Shown here: positions 33,044 to 44,909 of the stretch, one piece after another
Numbering within the stretch: position 1 is the stretch's first letter
Layout of the letters: each line of letters starts with the position of its first letter
Source of the DNA: Pictodentalium vernedei
Taxonomy: Eukaryota; Mollusca; Scaphopoda; Dentaliida; Dentaliidae
NCBI GenBank assembly: GCA_031216915.1
Contig: CM062297.1
Location: forward strand, 832,241,337-832,305,336
DNA length: 64,000 bases
Direction: 5' to 3'
Translations under genes and position numbers: made by a program
The notes under the pieces: model-generated
Told to the model about the DNA's origin: nothing
Databases searched by the model: none
The model's input: only the letters and a program-made list of their open reading frames with translations

Positions 33044-33874
33044 AAATTGTTTAAACACTCTTCTAGTAAACTGAATAAACAAATTAGTAATTTATTTAAA
33101 CAAATTAGTAAATTGTATAAACGGTCTTCGTATAGGTTACAGCATAGAAAACGAGTGATATTGAATATACAATCGCGAGGACTTGTCCGAGTAACTAGCT
33201 CGAGCGATTGTATGTTCAATGTCACGAGTTTTTGTGCTGTAACCGACTTGTCACATTGATGTTTGCACAAACAATCAAAACACGAACAATCAAACATTCC
33301 ACTGAACCCTTGTCTGACACGTGTCCATTCCCGTTTAATTAGTTAATTTCTTAAGCCAAACTTGCAAGACACATGAAGATTGATGGAAAGCAAGTGATAT
33401 TACTTCATTTTTTCCGTTTCGTCATTGCGCTCAAAAGATTGAGCGAGAAATTAAACGTTCCATTTATCATTAACACCCGGGTGTGGATTTCTTTCTCTAA
33501 CTCTTTCAATAAAATCAAAAGTCAGGTAAATTCTCGTTTCTCTGTTCAAAACATTTTAGCACAGGTGCCCTTAATCTTTCCTCTCGGCTGTGTTTGTATT
33601 AGAACTGACAGGTTTCACAATCACTGTCTGTTGTTCCTTGATTGGTAAAAGTGTGGCGATATATGTTGAATATCACACATGCTCTTACCAACTCTTCGAA
33701 ATATATCACACACTTTTAACAAAGGCGTGACGTCATAACTATGTGACAATAATAAATTGTATTCACAGTCTTATAATAAATTGTTTAAACAGTATTCTGG
33801 TAAATTAGTGAATTGAATAAACAAATTAGTAATTTGTTTAAACAATTTAGTAATTTGAATAACCAAATTACTAA
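33044..33874. repeat. Paired ~90-bp direct repeats around a foldback
   Basis: AAATTGTTTAAACA, GAATAAACAAATTAGTAATT and related text occur at 33044-33125 and again at 33775-33875. Between them is a foldback (33135-33243, arm AGGTTACAGC and ATACAATCGC) and a second inverted repeat at 33647-33719 (AAAAGTGTGGCGATATAT). The layout resembles a composite or duplicated repeat; the class is unknown. Confidence 0.55.
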
Positions 33875-34123
33875 TTAACCCCCTGCACTCTGATGTCGAG
33901 AATACTCGACACCTCCCCCACTCTAAGCCCCACCACGCCTCCCTATCATCCATGGTTATCCCCCCCCCCTGTGTTGTCAGAAATTCAGCAATTTAGATTT
34001 TGGTTGACAGAGCTCAATTGGAGCTCTGTCAACCAAAATCTAAATTGCTGAATTTCTGACAACACAGGGGGGATAACCATGGATGACAAATCAGACGTTT
34101 CGTCATCAGAGTGCAGGGGTTAA
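33875..34123. mobile_element. piggyBac-like foldback MITE, third family
   Basis: TTAA at 33875-33878 and 34120-34123, with ends CCCCCTGCACTCTGATG and CATCAGAGTGCAGGGG. The inside is a perfect or near-perfect foldback of over 60 bp per arm, meeting at GAGCTCAATTGGAGCTC near 34017. Confidence 0.8.
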
Positions 34124-34489
34124 AGAACGGTTGTCACTTCCATGCCGCTGTAGTATTCCAAGTCCCGCTGGTCGTGTAAAAATCACTTTAAGAATATCAC
34201 ACACACCATGAGGGTTCTCTATTCATAGCCAGGCAAGTAGGTTTTCGACTGCATTATTGAAAAGTAGAAACAACATATCTTTGGAGCCGTTTGCTATTAT
34301 AATGAACGGATTGTTAATCTGGAGATAGATAAACGTAATCCTTTTTCTCTGTTATGTTTACCAAGTGACCTCTGTAGCGAAGGCAGACATAAAAGAACAT
34401 TCCATTAAACAGAACAATTTTGTGGAACATGCTGATTGTGCAAAGCTGATATTTCGAATTATTCTCCTCTCTACCTTTCTTTTGAACAT
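34124..34489. other. No gene recognised
   Basis: Unremarkable spacer between the TTAA-flanked MITE and the LTR element. Confidence 0.4.
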
Positions 34490-35927
34490 TGTCAAACACC
34501 TCTATCCACGTGGGAGGGTTGACATGGGGTTGTCTAGCCTCGTCATTAAAAATATTGGAGGACGACCCAACAAGACGGGTCGGAATCCGGGCACGGGCCA
34601 AACTCGGCTCGCAGAACTGGGTTGGGACCGCAATATGATTTTCTTCCTTGCCGAGTGAACTCGAATATAGGTTCGTTCTTAGCTAGGTGTGATTCCTAAT
34701 CACTTCAGGCTACGGAAAGGAAACAATTATTAAAGTAACAACGATTCTTTTATTTACATTTAAAATAAACTCATTCCATATTTAACACATTTAACAATTT
34801 GATCAACACAAATCAAAGACTTATCACAGGGGTTAAATAGTTTTTCATCAATTCATTCTATCTATAACCCTGTACAGTACACTCTCAAACGGTCACTGTC
34901 GCGGACTCGTGTCAGACCCTTAAAACACTGAGTCTTAATCTTTTGCGTATTTGCGCGTCTGCATCTCTGACTGCGGGGGATCCCGACTAGAAATGTTAAT
35001 TACCTTGTAGCAACATAGTTCTGATTTGGATTCGGTTTATCCACTCTGTCGGCTAGTTTAGGAAGTCTACGTCACATACCTTATACATGTGTCCTTTGAG
35101 AGAACTCTCCTTGAATGTCCCGGTCCTTTGAAATACACACAGTTCATGCAAAACTCACAACTTCAAAATGCGCTTTCGAGCTTGCGCGAATTGTCACTGT
35201 CGACCTTGAGTCGATATTCACAGCACTCTGATACTGAAACAGGCTACTACGCGATCAGCCTCTGCGTTTCCAAGTCTTAATACCACAATACAACAGCCTA
35301 CACTTTGAGGCAGGTGCGAGTCGATCCACGCTAATGACATCTAAACTTATCCGTTACTTGGGTTTGTAATCTACTCTTTAAATTCGGCCTTGTAGCCCTC
35401 CTACGTCCACCTAATCTGACAATAGCGGCGTACAACGCAGCTTCGTAGATTGCCCAGCAATTCCACTCGTACTAGACCCTATATGGCGCCTCCCGGCGGC
35501 CGAACCCAAGTCTCACTCCTAAACGGTCGGAACCCAAGTCTCTCTGAACTAGCTTGTTCCCCATACTTTATACCTGGTCTTGGGAAGGTCAGATAATAAT
35601 ATTTCAAGATGCCAAAACATGGCACGCGACATTTCTGAAGATAAAATCCCCGTGCCAATGCATATGCTATCAAGCGAATTCCGAGAAAAAATATACTCGA
35701 TAGCCGTGACGATTGAAAGTGTCGGCCCCTTCGATATTAATTGACTTTAGATAGCATGGAAACATGTTATGCTGACTAGTAATATGCCAGAGAAGTATCC
35801 CACTGTGAATCGCCTAAGGCTAATTATCTAATTAAAACAACACAGAGAGAAGAAATAGATACATATATCTGAACTTGCAAGTAGGGGGAAGGAGCCGCCT
35901 TCCTTTTAGGCTGGTTTTACCCTGACA
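34490..35927 (-). repeat. LTR (3' LTR by orientation)
   Basis: 1.44 kb; similar over its full length to 43193-44666. Its inner border carries the polypurine tract. Short frames within it are chance. Confidence 0.8.
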
Positions 35928-36125
35928 GTTCCCCCTTCAAGAGAAACGCCCTACGTTTTTCTAAAAACACAAAGAGGGCAAAGCCGCGTTCAGCCACCAC
36001 ATACACATACTTACAATTGGCTCACTATCCAACTCACCACTCACTTACATGACCGTGTGGGCCTGTCTCGACATACGCCAGCAGAAGGGTTACCACACGG
36101 CTATAGCTCTCCTTTCATACCCACA

Positions 36126-36142
36126 ACACACACACACACACA

Positions 36143-36188
<46 letters not shown>
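36126..36188. repeat. (CA)n(CT)n microsatellite
   Basis: About 9 CA units followed by about 22 CT units, in the internal region of the LTR element. Confidence 0.95.
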
Positions 36189-36191
<3 letters not shown>

Positions 36192-36409
36192 ATGTTTAAA
36201 TTAATAGAATCCGTGAAATAATTCTAGGGTTTACAGCCGCGCGCATGCGTCGGTTATGTATAAACCATGAATATTTGCAGAGAGATTCTTTTTCACTCGT
36301 TTAGCTGGGCCAATTACGCCGGTCTACTGTAAAACGAAAAACTTTCCCCACTTTGTACTTCTATCCCTATATCTAGTGACTGGGATACCCCGCCCGGCTC
36401 ATGCCCGCC

Positions 36410-39027
36410 GGCGAGTCAAGTGCCCGGTTTGGCCCTACCTTTAAATATCCCCATGTGTGGTGGGACCCTTAGCATCTTCTGGAAAGCCCCTTGGCACCCT
36501 CCACCTAGAACTATTTCTTGGGCGTGTGTTCCACCAAGGACCCCACTCATCTTCACACCCAACAACCACAGGTCCCCGGGAGATGCCTGCCGTACTAGAG
36601 TGCGCTGTCCCAGATGCAACGCTCTGTTGATTGACTCCTGGTAATCCTTCTTTTGGTGCCCCGCTCCAGTTCCCAGGGCCCATTCTAACTCTCCATTTAT
36701 GAAGCTCCTTTGTGACTCCCCTGGTAACCTCTCGCGGCCTCCCTTGGCATAATGTGCCTCCCCCAACCAATCTCGTGGGTTTAGTGTCCTTTATATCTCC
36801 GCAAAAACCTTGCTTGGTAAACCACTTCTCCACCTATGCTCACTCGGTAATAAGGCTTGCCCATTATTCCCGTCACAGTGTACATGCCCCTCCAACTGTA
36901 ACCGTGGTCTACCGGATTTCGTCGGCCGGAGCACGGTCACCTTTTGACCGACTCAAAAGTTCCAAGCCCTTGGTTTACTCCTACACCGACCCCCATTACG
37001 CCCCTCCCCTTCAACATACCTTGGCCGCTTCCTTTCAGCGACTCCCCTGGCTTTCCTTGTAGAAGGGTTAACCTTTTGGGCGTCAATTGTATACTCTACA
37101 TGTGCTCTCTTACTTGACTCCACGGGCCCCTCCAGTAATTTCGCCGGCCGCTTTATCTTCGTGGCTTGGGCTCGGGTGACCGCCCCGATGCCCCTTTGGG
37201 AGCTTTCCTCTCCGACCATGTCTTATCGTGTTCTGAACACACCCCAGGTATATACCCAAGTATGAGGTCATAGATGGGTGCCTTAATACACATTGCATCT
37301 ACTTCACCGCTATAGAATGTGATATCCACCCTCACCCTCGCAAGGGGGAACCTCCTAACCGTACCATATATTAGCACGCACTCGTGTTCGTGCCCCGTTA
37401 GCTGTCCGCCGGCAACGAAATCCCTTTTTACTGCCACGTAACTGCACCCGGTGTCACGTAGCATACGGACTGCTCGCTCATTCACATACGCTGGATACAC
37501 CGACATCTCTTCCTTTTTACCAAGGGAGGGGTATCCATCGCGGAGACCACTAATAATAGGCAATACCTCCCCTCGTTCCAGGCTGAGTTACCCTTTCTCG
37601 GGAGCTCGGCGCAGTGGACTCCCCTCCGGCCCAACTATTTGGCAGAATGCCGCTGTCTGCCGTTTTTCTACAGGCTGTATTGTATTACCCCTCTTCTATT
37701 ACCAACTGAGGACGAGTCCCTCCCTCCAACTTTGGGTGCACCCCTGCTTTGTCCGCCCTTCTCCAACAATCTCTGGCCAGGGTGCCCCAGCTTGTCGCAT
37801 ATGAAACATGTTGTCTCTTTGGGAGCGCCCACATTCTGGCTACAATCCACTTTGCTTAGGTTGTGGTAGATCTGCTTTGCGGGTGCCGTTGCTAATCCGC
37901 TTGCCCCATCCCTAGCCGCTTTGGATAAGTTCACGCTTCCACCATGGGCCTCAGTGTAGCGCTCTGCCAGAGTCGCCATTTCATCAAAATTTGGAGGTCG
38001 CCTTTCCTTTACTGAACAGACCCAATTCCGTGGAGAGGGTTGTCATGAGTTGTTCCCGGAGTAACAGATCTCGCAGGGCCTCGTATGGGCCATTCACTTA
38101 TGCGAGATCTGTCCAGTGGTCAAAGTTCCGCTTAGCACGGACAATAAACTGAGGTACGGTTTCTCTCTTCTCCTGCTTACATTCTCGGAACTTTGTCCAG
38201 AATCCCTCCTCAGTGAGCTGGTATCTACGAAGGATGGCGTTCTTCGCTTCACTGTAATCTTCAAGAAGGGCGGGTGGCATACTGGCATAAGCCTCGAGGG
38301 TTTTACCCGACAGGAAAGGGCTCAAGCACATAGCCCATGTGTCTTCTGGCCACATTTGACTGGATGCGAAACGCTTGAACCTCTTCAAGTAGGAGTCCAG
38401 ATCGTCGGTGAGCTCATTAAAGGTGGGGAGCTTAGGACGGTGTACACGCATTTCCTCCCCGGCACCCCCATTCACCGAGCGCCGACTTTCTCTCTCTGCA
38501 TCTGCTCGCGCTCTCAGTAATTCCAACTCTCCCTCATGCCTCTTTCGCTCAATTTCTATGTCCCTTCCCGCGTTTCCTTTTCTAACCTGGCCTTTCTCTC
38601 TCTTTCGTTTCCCATGCCAGTCGTATATCCCTCTTTTTCGACTCTCTATCTAATCAGGCCTCTTTTTCATTAGCCTCTCTTGCCTCTTTCTCGCGATCTC
38701 ATTCTAGTTGGACCTTTCTCTCATTAGCCTCCCTTGCCTCTTTCTCGCGCTCTCTTTCAAGTTGGACTTCTCCCTCCCTCCTTAGCATCGCTTTATAATT
38801 GGCCCTCGCTCTCTCTCTCTTTCGCCTCCCTTGCCTCTTTCTTTCGCACTCTTTCTAGTTGGACCTCCATCTCCTTAGCTTCTCTACGTGAGGCCAACTC
38901 TTCGTTCCTCCTTAACAAATTTGTGTAGTTCGGCCCCCTCAAGACCCATTTCTTTACCCAAAGATAGCAGTTGGGCGAGTGGGGTAACACTATCCATTTT
39001 AATTTTTTTTTCAACACTTATGAGAGA

Positions 39028-39028
<1 letters not shown>
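36410..39028 (-). pseudogene. Gypsy-like gag and protease parts
   Basis: From right to left on the minus strand: a charged, coiled-coil-like N-terminal gag segment (REAKEMEVQLERVRKKEARE); a capsid/retrotransposon-gag segment (LPTFNELTDDLDSYLKRFKR, then KTLEAYASMPPALLEDYSEA, then QFIVRAKRNFDHW); a zinc-knuckle region (CFICDKLGHPGQ); and a retropepsin-like aspartic protease with the active-site triad in MLRDTGCSYVAVKRDFV and a flap/strand region through APIYDLILGYIPG. TRAQATK follows the protease, as in many Gypsy polyproteins. Gag forms particles and the protease matures them in the family. Reverse transcriptase and integrase parts were not recognised. Fossil. Confidence 0.75.

Positions 39029-39102
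<74 letters not shown>
39029..39102. repeat. (TAA)n microsatellite, LINE 3' tail
   Basis: About 24 TAA units, directly following the LINE polyadenylation-type signal on the minus strand. Best explained as the LINE tail, possibly expanded by slippage. Confidence 0.9.
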
Positions 39103-39107
<5 letters not shown>

Positions 39108-39475
39108 TATTGCACAACCAAATGTGATACAAAATAGTATGGCTTGAAAAACTAGTATAAAGTAAAAACACATATAGAGTAAAAGAATTGAAACGTCTGA
39201 GCTTGTAAGTAGTGAACTGAACCCACGAGATAGAGAAAGCACACGTACACCCATACACCAGACGCCCCTTACGCATGCCTAAACGCTCACACACACCCTT
39301 TCGCTCACTCACACTCACACAATCGCTTCCCAGTATACACCCACATATACACCGTGGTTCGCCTGAGACGTGGCCTGTTGCTAAGCCTTTTTTGTTGTCA
39401 CAAGCCTAGTTTTTACTCACACTGTCGCAAGGCGTTCTAACGGTTGACACTGGAGTGTGTTTACGGTTACACGCC

Positions 39476-41282
39476 AGTAGTATGTCGCGTACCTTTCACC
39501 CTTCATTTGGGGGATCTCATCGGGGGATCTCGGAAGTGACGTCATGTCACGTGACCCAGTGGCGCCATGCTGTGTTGTCATGGTAACCCGCGTGAGCGGC
39601 CATGTTGTGACGCCATCTCCATAGTGATACGTGGTGTTGTTAGGGTGATACGTGTTTCCGTCGTCCATTTTGTATACTGGAGGCCGCCATCTTGGTTTCT
39701 GTGGTAGCACGTGATTGCTATGTTACCACAATGAAGATAACAGAATTAACAGAACAAATATTGAACTATATAACAGACAGTGTACAGAAAAGGCAATAAA
39801 GTTTTAAAATATAACAAAAGTTCTTGTTTTTTTTACTAGGAGGGAAGGGGAATACCATCGGACATTTATGTAAAAACACGGAATCGGCTAGGAATCTCAA
39901 TTAAGGAATCTCTTATATGTATACAGGGAAAATCTGATTGAACATTTTGAAGGCTTGGGCGAAGGTATAGCTAGGAAGTAATGGTTGAGATATGGGGCAG
40001 AATAACAGAAGCCAATAGTACTGGTACAAGGCCGCAATGGAACAAGACTGCTGTAGAAGCTAATGATAGGACAGATAGGCCATTGACCTGTAATGGCCTT
40101 GGAGCTTTGGCGACAAGATGGAAGCGGTTGGTAAGACTACATTAGACCTCATTGAGGGATTACTCATGGTCCTCATGGCCTCATACGACAAAAAAGGGGT
40201 GCCGAAGGCCATGTTTTCCAAAAAGGGGTGCCGAAATTGGGGTGCCTGGGATATGGCTGTTAAATACTGAAATGAGGCTAAGAGTCGTAGTAAATTATAT
40301 CTCATTGAGGGATTTTTCATGGTCCTCATAACCTCAAAATTCAATGAGGCTATGAGGGATAATAAATGAGGACTCATTGAGGGCTTTTACATAGCCCTCA
40401 TGGCCTCATACGACAAAAAAAGGGTGCCGAAGGCTATATGTTTTCCAAAAAGGGATGCCGAAATTGGGGTGCCGGGGATATGGCTGTTAAATACCGAGAT
40501 GAGACTAAGAGTCGTAGTAAATTATGCCTCATTGAGGAATTTTTAATGGTCCTCATAACCTCAAAATTTAATGAGGCTATGAGGGTTAATAAATGAGGAC
40601 TCACTGAGGGCTTTTACATACCCCTCATGGCCTCATACGACAAAAAAGGGATTCCATAGCCACAGGTGTTTTGCAAAAATGGGATTCCATGGGATATGAC
40701 CATTGGATATAGGCTTTTATTATACAGAAGAGAGATAACTCTGCATACAGGTTATGGGAAATCAAGCAATCTGATTGGTTAGTTATTACCTAGACGCTAC
40801 TGGAGTATACTCTAGAATAAAGGAACATGGCCAGATAAACGATAACTATTACATATATAGATAGAAGCAGAGAATTCTGGAAGAATTCGAAATAATACAA
40901 GTTGTCGGGTTGTTTGTGGTAATTATCCAGGGAAGTTTTTCCAGAAAATACTCCGATTCAATCGAACATACCCTCCGAACATACCCCTATCCTATTGTAG
41001 GCCTTAGGTTACATAGCAATCACGTGCTACCACAGAAACCAAGATGGCGGCCTCCAGTATACAAAATGGACGACGGAAACACGTATCACCCTAACAACAC
41101 GCGCTGCGCATGCGCACTCACACCACGTATCACTATGGGGATGACGTCAAAACATGGCCGCTCACGCGGGTTACCATGACAACACAACATGGCGCCACTG
41201 GGTCACGTGACATGACGTCACTTCCGAGATCCCCCGATGAGATCCCCCAAATGAGGGGTGAAAGGTACGCGACATACTACTC
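39476..41282. mobile_element. Polinton-like non-autonomous element
   Basis: Termini AGTAGTATGTCGCGTACCTT and the complementary GTACGCGACATACTACT give ~250-275-bp terminal inverted repeats (39476-39725 and 41009-41282). The flanks are a 6-bp duplication, CACGCC (39470-39475 and 41283-41288). 5'-AG termini, long inverted repeats and a 6-bp duplication are the Polinton signature. The interior codes for nothing recognisable; it contains ~240-bp tandem repeats (40131-40700). It looks like a short Polinton-dependent derivative and is younger than the LINE it interrupts. Confidence 0.7.
40131..40700. repeat. ~240-bp tandem repeat, about 2.3 copies
   Basis: CCTCATGGCCTCATACGACA recurs at about 40171, 40398 and 40625, along with AAAAAGGGxTGCCGAAATTG and TTCATGGTCCTCATAACC-type text. 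It lies within the Polinton-like short element. Short translations across it are repeat shadows. Confidence 0.8.
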
Positions 41283-41354
41283 ACGCCATTGTAGTAATGC
41301 CTTTTAGAAGAGAAGGTTATAGAAGAGAAGCCAAATTACCACCGGGTAGAAAAA

Positions 41355-42850
41355 CTATTGGGTTCTGTTCATAAACATACGGTGTATCATTTTTCCAGTA
41401 GCTAACAATATTTGTTGATCGGAACAACTGAACAGGAATTTTGCTTTTTCGTTCAGCTGAAGATGTATAAAGCTGGGATATCTTTTGCAGGCTATGTCTG
41501 TAACATCTTTACGTTGCTCGGAGTAATGCGAGCAAATAAAGAGTACATGCAATTCATCTTCAACCAACCCCGACCTGCACTGTTTGCAAACAAGCTGGTC
41601 GCGTGGTATTGGAAGAGGTTTGTGGTAATGCCCACGTTCTATTTCTAGATCGTGGGCACTAATGCGAAGTTTGGTGACGGCCTTCCTTTCGTCTTGTGGC
41701 AGTGCATCAATGTAGTTCTCCCTGACATAGTTCTCTTTAATAAGATAAAAGAACTGTAATTTACCGCTGGAAGGCTGTACTCCATCTTTTGAATCTAAAT
41801 ATTTCCAGGTTTGAGCGTGAATATCAGTGAGCCTTTCTTTCAAGCTCCCTTCAAAGTTAGGGGGGCACACTCTTGGGATCCATCCACACATGTGAAAAAC
41901 CGCAATCTGATAAGATTGACTGGATGTCGCATGTGCCTCTGGGTTTGTGTCCCTCCAGTTCTTTATATGCAAATTTTAGGAGATGATTCACATCTTTCTC
42001 CACCGCATTACTTACAAGTTTACATTTGACATTGATTGGTAAAGGATATCTACCCAGTTCTGCCAATACATCAACGTTGCTAGCTTTGGAGTGCTACTGT
42101 AAGATATTTTCACAAAATTTAAGATGAACAGATTCAAGTGTGTTGCTAGTTGTACGCGTTAATTGATCGCCCCATGCTTCACAGTCATAAAGTAGAATCG
42201 GGGTGACAAGTGTGTCAAATAATTTTTCGCGTATCCTAATATTTGCTTTCGAAACTTGTAAAAATATCCTTTGAAGTTTAAAGTAAGCTTTTAGTGGCCT
42301 CGACTTAAGATTTTGAATGGCCCCTGCAAAACTTCCTGATGCTGATAGTATAATCCCAAGGTATGTATAAGATGTGACCGTTTGCATTTCCTCATCTCCA
42401 TACATAAAATTCCCTGAAATTTTCCTTCCAGACTTATTGGATATCAGTACTTTGGTCTTTTGCTTATTGACAGTGAGCCTCTACTTGTTGCAAAAATCAA
42501 ATAAAGTGTTGATAGATGTCCGAAGGCCTTGTTCGGTTGTAGACAACAGCACGAGGTCATCAGCATAAAGGAGACACGGTATATCAACATCTTGAAGTTC
42601 AGGGAAGTCTCCGTTACCATTTTTAATAAACTCTGGGAGCTCGTCTATAAATAAATTAAAGAGTAACGGGCTTAAATTATTACCCTGTTTCACGCCAACC
42701 GTATTGGTAAACTAAGTAGACAAGTTTTCGCCGGTCTTCACTTGTAAAGTACTGGAAGTAGACATCCGTTTTATGGAAAGATAAAAAATTTTCTCCCATT
42801 CCTTTCGCTATAAGTTTAAGGAATAGCCCCTCCCTCCACACCCTGAAGGG
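41355..42850 (-). pseudogene. LINE reverse transcriptase and C-terminal region
   Basis: LIAKGMGENFLSFHKTDVYF (RT domain entry), then KQGNNLSPLLFNLFIDELPE (RT motif with the Q-G box) and IPCLLYADDLVLLSTTEQGL (YADD catalytic box, intact D-D). After these come a post-RT segment YTYLGIILSASGSF with TPILLYDCEAWGDQL, and a 205-codon C-terminal frame with KLRISAHDLEIERGHYHKPL, CKQCRSGLVEDELHVLFICS and HYSEQR, the C-x-x-C-type tail of I/Nimb-like LINEs. The active copy would copy its RNA into DNA at the target. Frames shift and stops occur between blocks; the 5' end is missing. Confidence 0.8.
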
Positions 42851-42854
42851 AGTG

Positions 42855-42950
42855 GCTATTCCAGAGTGGATAAACCGAATCCAAATCAAAACTATGTTGC
42901 CATACGGTAATTATGTTGCCATAAGGGTAATTAACATTGCCAGAATGAAG
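42855..42950. repeat. Inverted fragment of the LTR
   Basis: GAGTGGATAAACCGAATCCA and ACTATGTTGCCATA match, in reverse complement, the LTR segment near 43725-43770 (also 35015-35055). A short duplicated GTTGCCATA unit is present. This is an LTR piece in the opposite orientation next to the LINE 5' junction. Confidence 0.65.
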
Positions 42951-43192
42951 AAAGAAAGAAAAACACATAAATCGATGGCAATTAATTCTGAATTTACCTG
43001 TATAATTTCGTGTAATTAACGCAATGAATATTTTGAGACTTAACGGGGTTATCGCGGGATATTCTCAAACCTTGAAGAGCATCAGATGATCGCTCGCAGC
43101 TATATAATTTTAAAAGAGTCGTTCTTACGAAAGCATTTTGCGAGCAGCCGTTTTTACCTTTAAAAGAAATCCTGGTATGCCTCACCACTTTA

Positions 43193-44666
43193 TGTCAAAC
43201 ACCTCTATCCACGTGGGAGGGGTGACATGGGGTTATTTAGCCTCGCCATTAACAATATTGGGGGAAGAGCCAACAAGGAGGGTCGGAATCCGGGCATGGG
43301 CCAAACTCGGCTCGCAGAGCTGAGTTTGGACCGCACTATGATTTTTTCCCTGCCGAGTGAACTCGAAATATAGGTTCGTTCTTCGCTAGGTGTGATTCCT
43401 AATCAATTCAGGCAACGGAAACGAAACAGTGATTAAAGTAACAACGATTTTTTTATTTACATTTAAAATAAGCTCATTCCATATTCAACACATTTAACAA
43501 TTTGATCAACACAAATCAAAGACTTATCACAGGAGTTGAATAGTTTTTCATCAATTCAGTCTATCTATAACCCTGAACCGGCGCAACAGTACACTCTCAA
43601 AATGTCATTGTCGCGGGCTCGCAACAGGCGTTTAAAACACCGAGTCTTAATCTTTTGCGTCTGTGCGCGTCTGTGTGCGTCTGCAGCTCTGACTGCGGGG
43701 GATCCCTACTGGCAATGTTAATTACCTTATGGCAACATAGTTCTGATTTGGATTCGGTTTATCCACTCTGTCGGCAAGTTTAGCAAGTCTACGTCACATA
43801 CCTTATACATGTGTCCTTTGATAGAACTCTCCTTGAATGTCCCTGTTCTTTGAAATACACACAGTTCATGCAGAACTCACAACTTTAAAATGTGCTTTCG
43901 AGCTTGCGCGAATTGTCACTGTCGACCTTGAGTCGATATTCACAGCACTCTGATACTAAAACAGGCTACTACGCGATCAATCTCTGTGTTCCTAAGCGTT
44001 AATACCACAATACAACAGCCTACACTTTGAGGCAGGTGCGAGTCGATCCTCGCTAATGACATCCAATCGTAGCCGTTAATTGGGTTCGTAATCTACTCTA
44101 TAATTTTGGGTTTCTATCCCTCTTACGTCTACCTAATCTGATAAAAGCGGCGTACAACGGGGCTTCCTGGATTGCCCAGCAATTCCTCTCGCACGAGACT
44201 TATATGGCGTCTCCCATTCGGCCGAACCGAAGTCTCACTCCTAAACGGTCGGAACCCAAGTCTCTCTGAACTAGCTTGTTCCCCATACCTAATACCTGAT
44301 CTTGGAATGGTCAGATAGTAATAGTTCAAGATGCCAAAACATAGCACGCGACATTTCTGAAGATAAAATCACCGTGCAAATGCATATGCTATCAAGCGTA
44401 TCCCGGGAAATAATATACTTGATAGCCGTGACGATTGAAAGTGTCGGTCACTTCGATATTAATTGACTTTAGACAGCACGGAAACATTTTCTGCTGATTA
44501 GTAGTATGTCATTAATATATATCCCACTGTGAATCGCCTAAGGCTAATTATCTAATTAAAACATGTGTGCTTACAACACAGAGAGAAGAAATATATACAT
44601 ATATTAGAACTTGAAAGTAGGTAGGGGGAGGGGCAGTCGCCGTTTTGGACTGGTTTTGCCCTGACA
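43193..44666 (-). repeat. LTR (5' LTR by orientation)
   Basis: 1.47 kb; pair of 34490-35927, same orientation, TG...CA ends. The difference in length is due to small insertions, e.g. near 44563. Confidence 0.8.
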
Positions 44667-44694
44667 AACACGTCGTTCCTCGTGTGCTAACTCA

Positions 44695-44909
44695 TTAGCC
44701 CTTTACCCAACGCGGGCGATATCAATTTTTATTATTGTAAATATTATTTTTCAAATTAAAAAAAAAAATTTAAAAAAACATATCATATGGTCCTTCATTG
44801 AATCGACCTCGTCGAGTCACATGACATGATTTTGTTGAATTTATTTGAAAAATATTTTTTTCTACCTGCCTAATTTGCATATTACGCGATTCGCTAGGTA
44901 AAGGGTTCA
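44695..44909. mobile_element. piggyBac-like MITE, family A variant
   Basis: Ends CCCTTTACCCAACGC and GGTAAAGGG with TTAG/TTCA borders in place of TTAA. The interior (ATATCAATTTTTATTATTG and CCTTCATTGAATCGACCTCG) differs from the five main copies but matches 57269-57472. Diverged subfamily. Confidence 0.6.

Larger units (their letters stand above)
39029..42850 (-). mobile_element. LINE (I/Nimb-like) with (TAA)n tail, nested in LTR element
   Basis: Minus-strand RT and post-RT coding at 42850-41355, a 3' UTR, an AATAAA signal (TGTGCAATAAAGTATTATT near 39100-39118) and a (TTA)n tail on the minus strand (39029-39102). A (TAA)-type tail is typical of the I group. It is 5'-truncated, starting in the RT domain. 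It sits between the gag start of the LTR element and its 5' LTR. Its 3' UTR is interrupted by the Polinton-like short element at 39476-41282. Confidence 0.7.
34490..44666 (-). mobile_element. Gypsy-like LTR retrotransposon fossil, with nested insertions
   Basis: Two direct repeats, 34490-35927 and 43193-44666, both start TGTCAAACACC and end CCTGACA on the plus strand. On the minus strand a polypurine tract (GAAGGGGGAAC) adjoins the inner edge of the left repeat, so the element reads right to left. The flanks AACAT (34485-34489) and AACAC (44667-44671) are a near-identical 5-bp duplication. Gag-like and retropepsin-like parts were recognised on the minus strand (36.4-39.0 kb). The LTRs differ at roughly one position in ten by eye, so it is old. 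It is broken. A LINE (39029-42850) and, within that, a Polinton-like short element interrupt it. Confidence 0.8.

Noticed and set aside
32875-33297. 140-codon minus-strand open frame with many Leu and Cys
   Set aside because: It translates an A+T-rich direct repeat and both arms of a foldback; the repeated peptide (LNNLL, LLICL) follows the DNA repeat, not a protein family.
36420-37062. Plus-strand frames of 74-116 codons opposite the protease region
   Set aside because: They are antisense shadows of the gag/protease coding strand.
38884-39318. 144-codon minus-strand frame with a long poly-Leu run
   Set aside because: The Leu run is the (TAA)n microsatellite read in one frame; other frames give poly-Tyr and poly-Asn.
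40060-40377. 105-codon frame with repeated SNPSMR-type text
   Set aside because: It reads the ~240-bp tandem repeat of the Polinton-like element.
43193-44666. Second, independent solo LTR
   Set aside because: The flanks of the two LTRs taken singly do not match, whereas the outer flanks of the pair do (AACAT/AACAC), so one element with two LTRs fits better.
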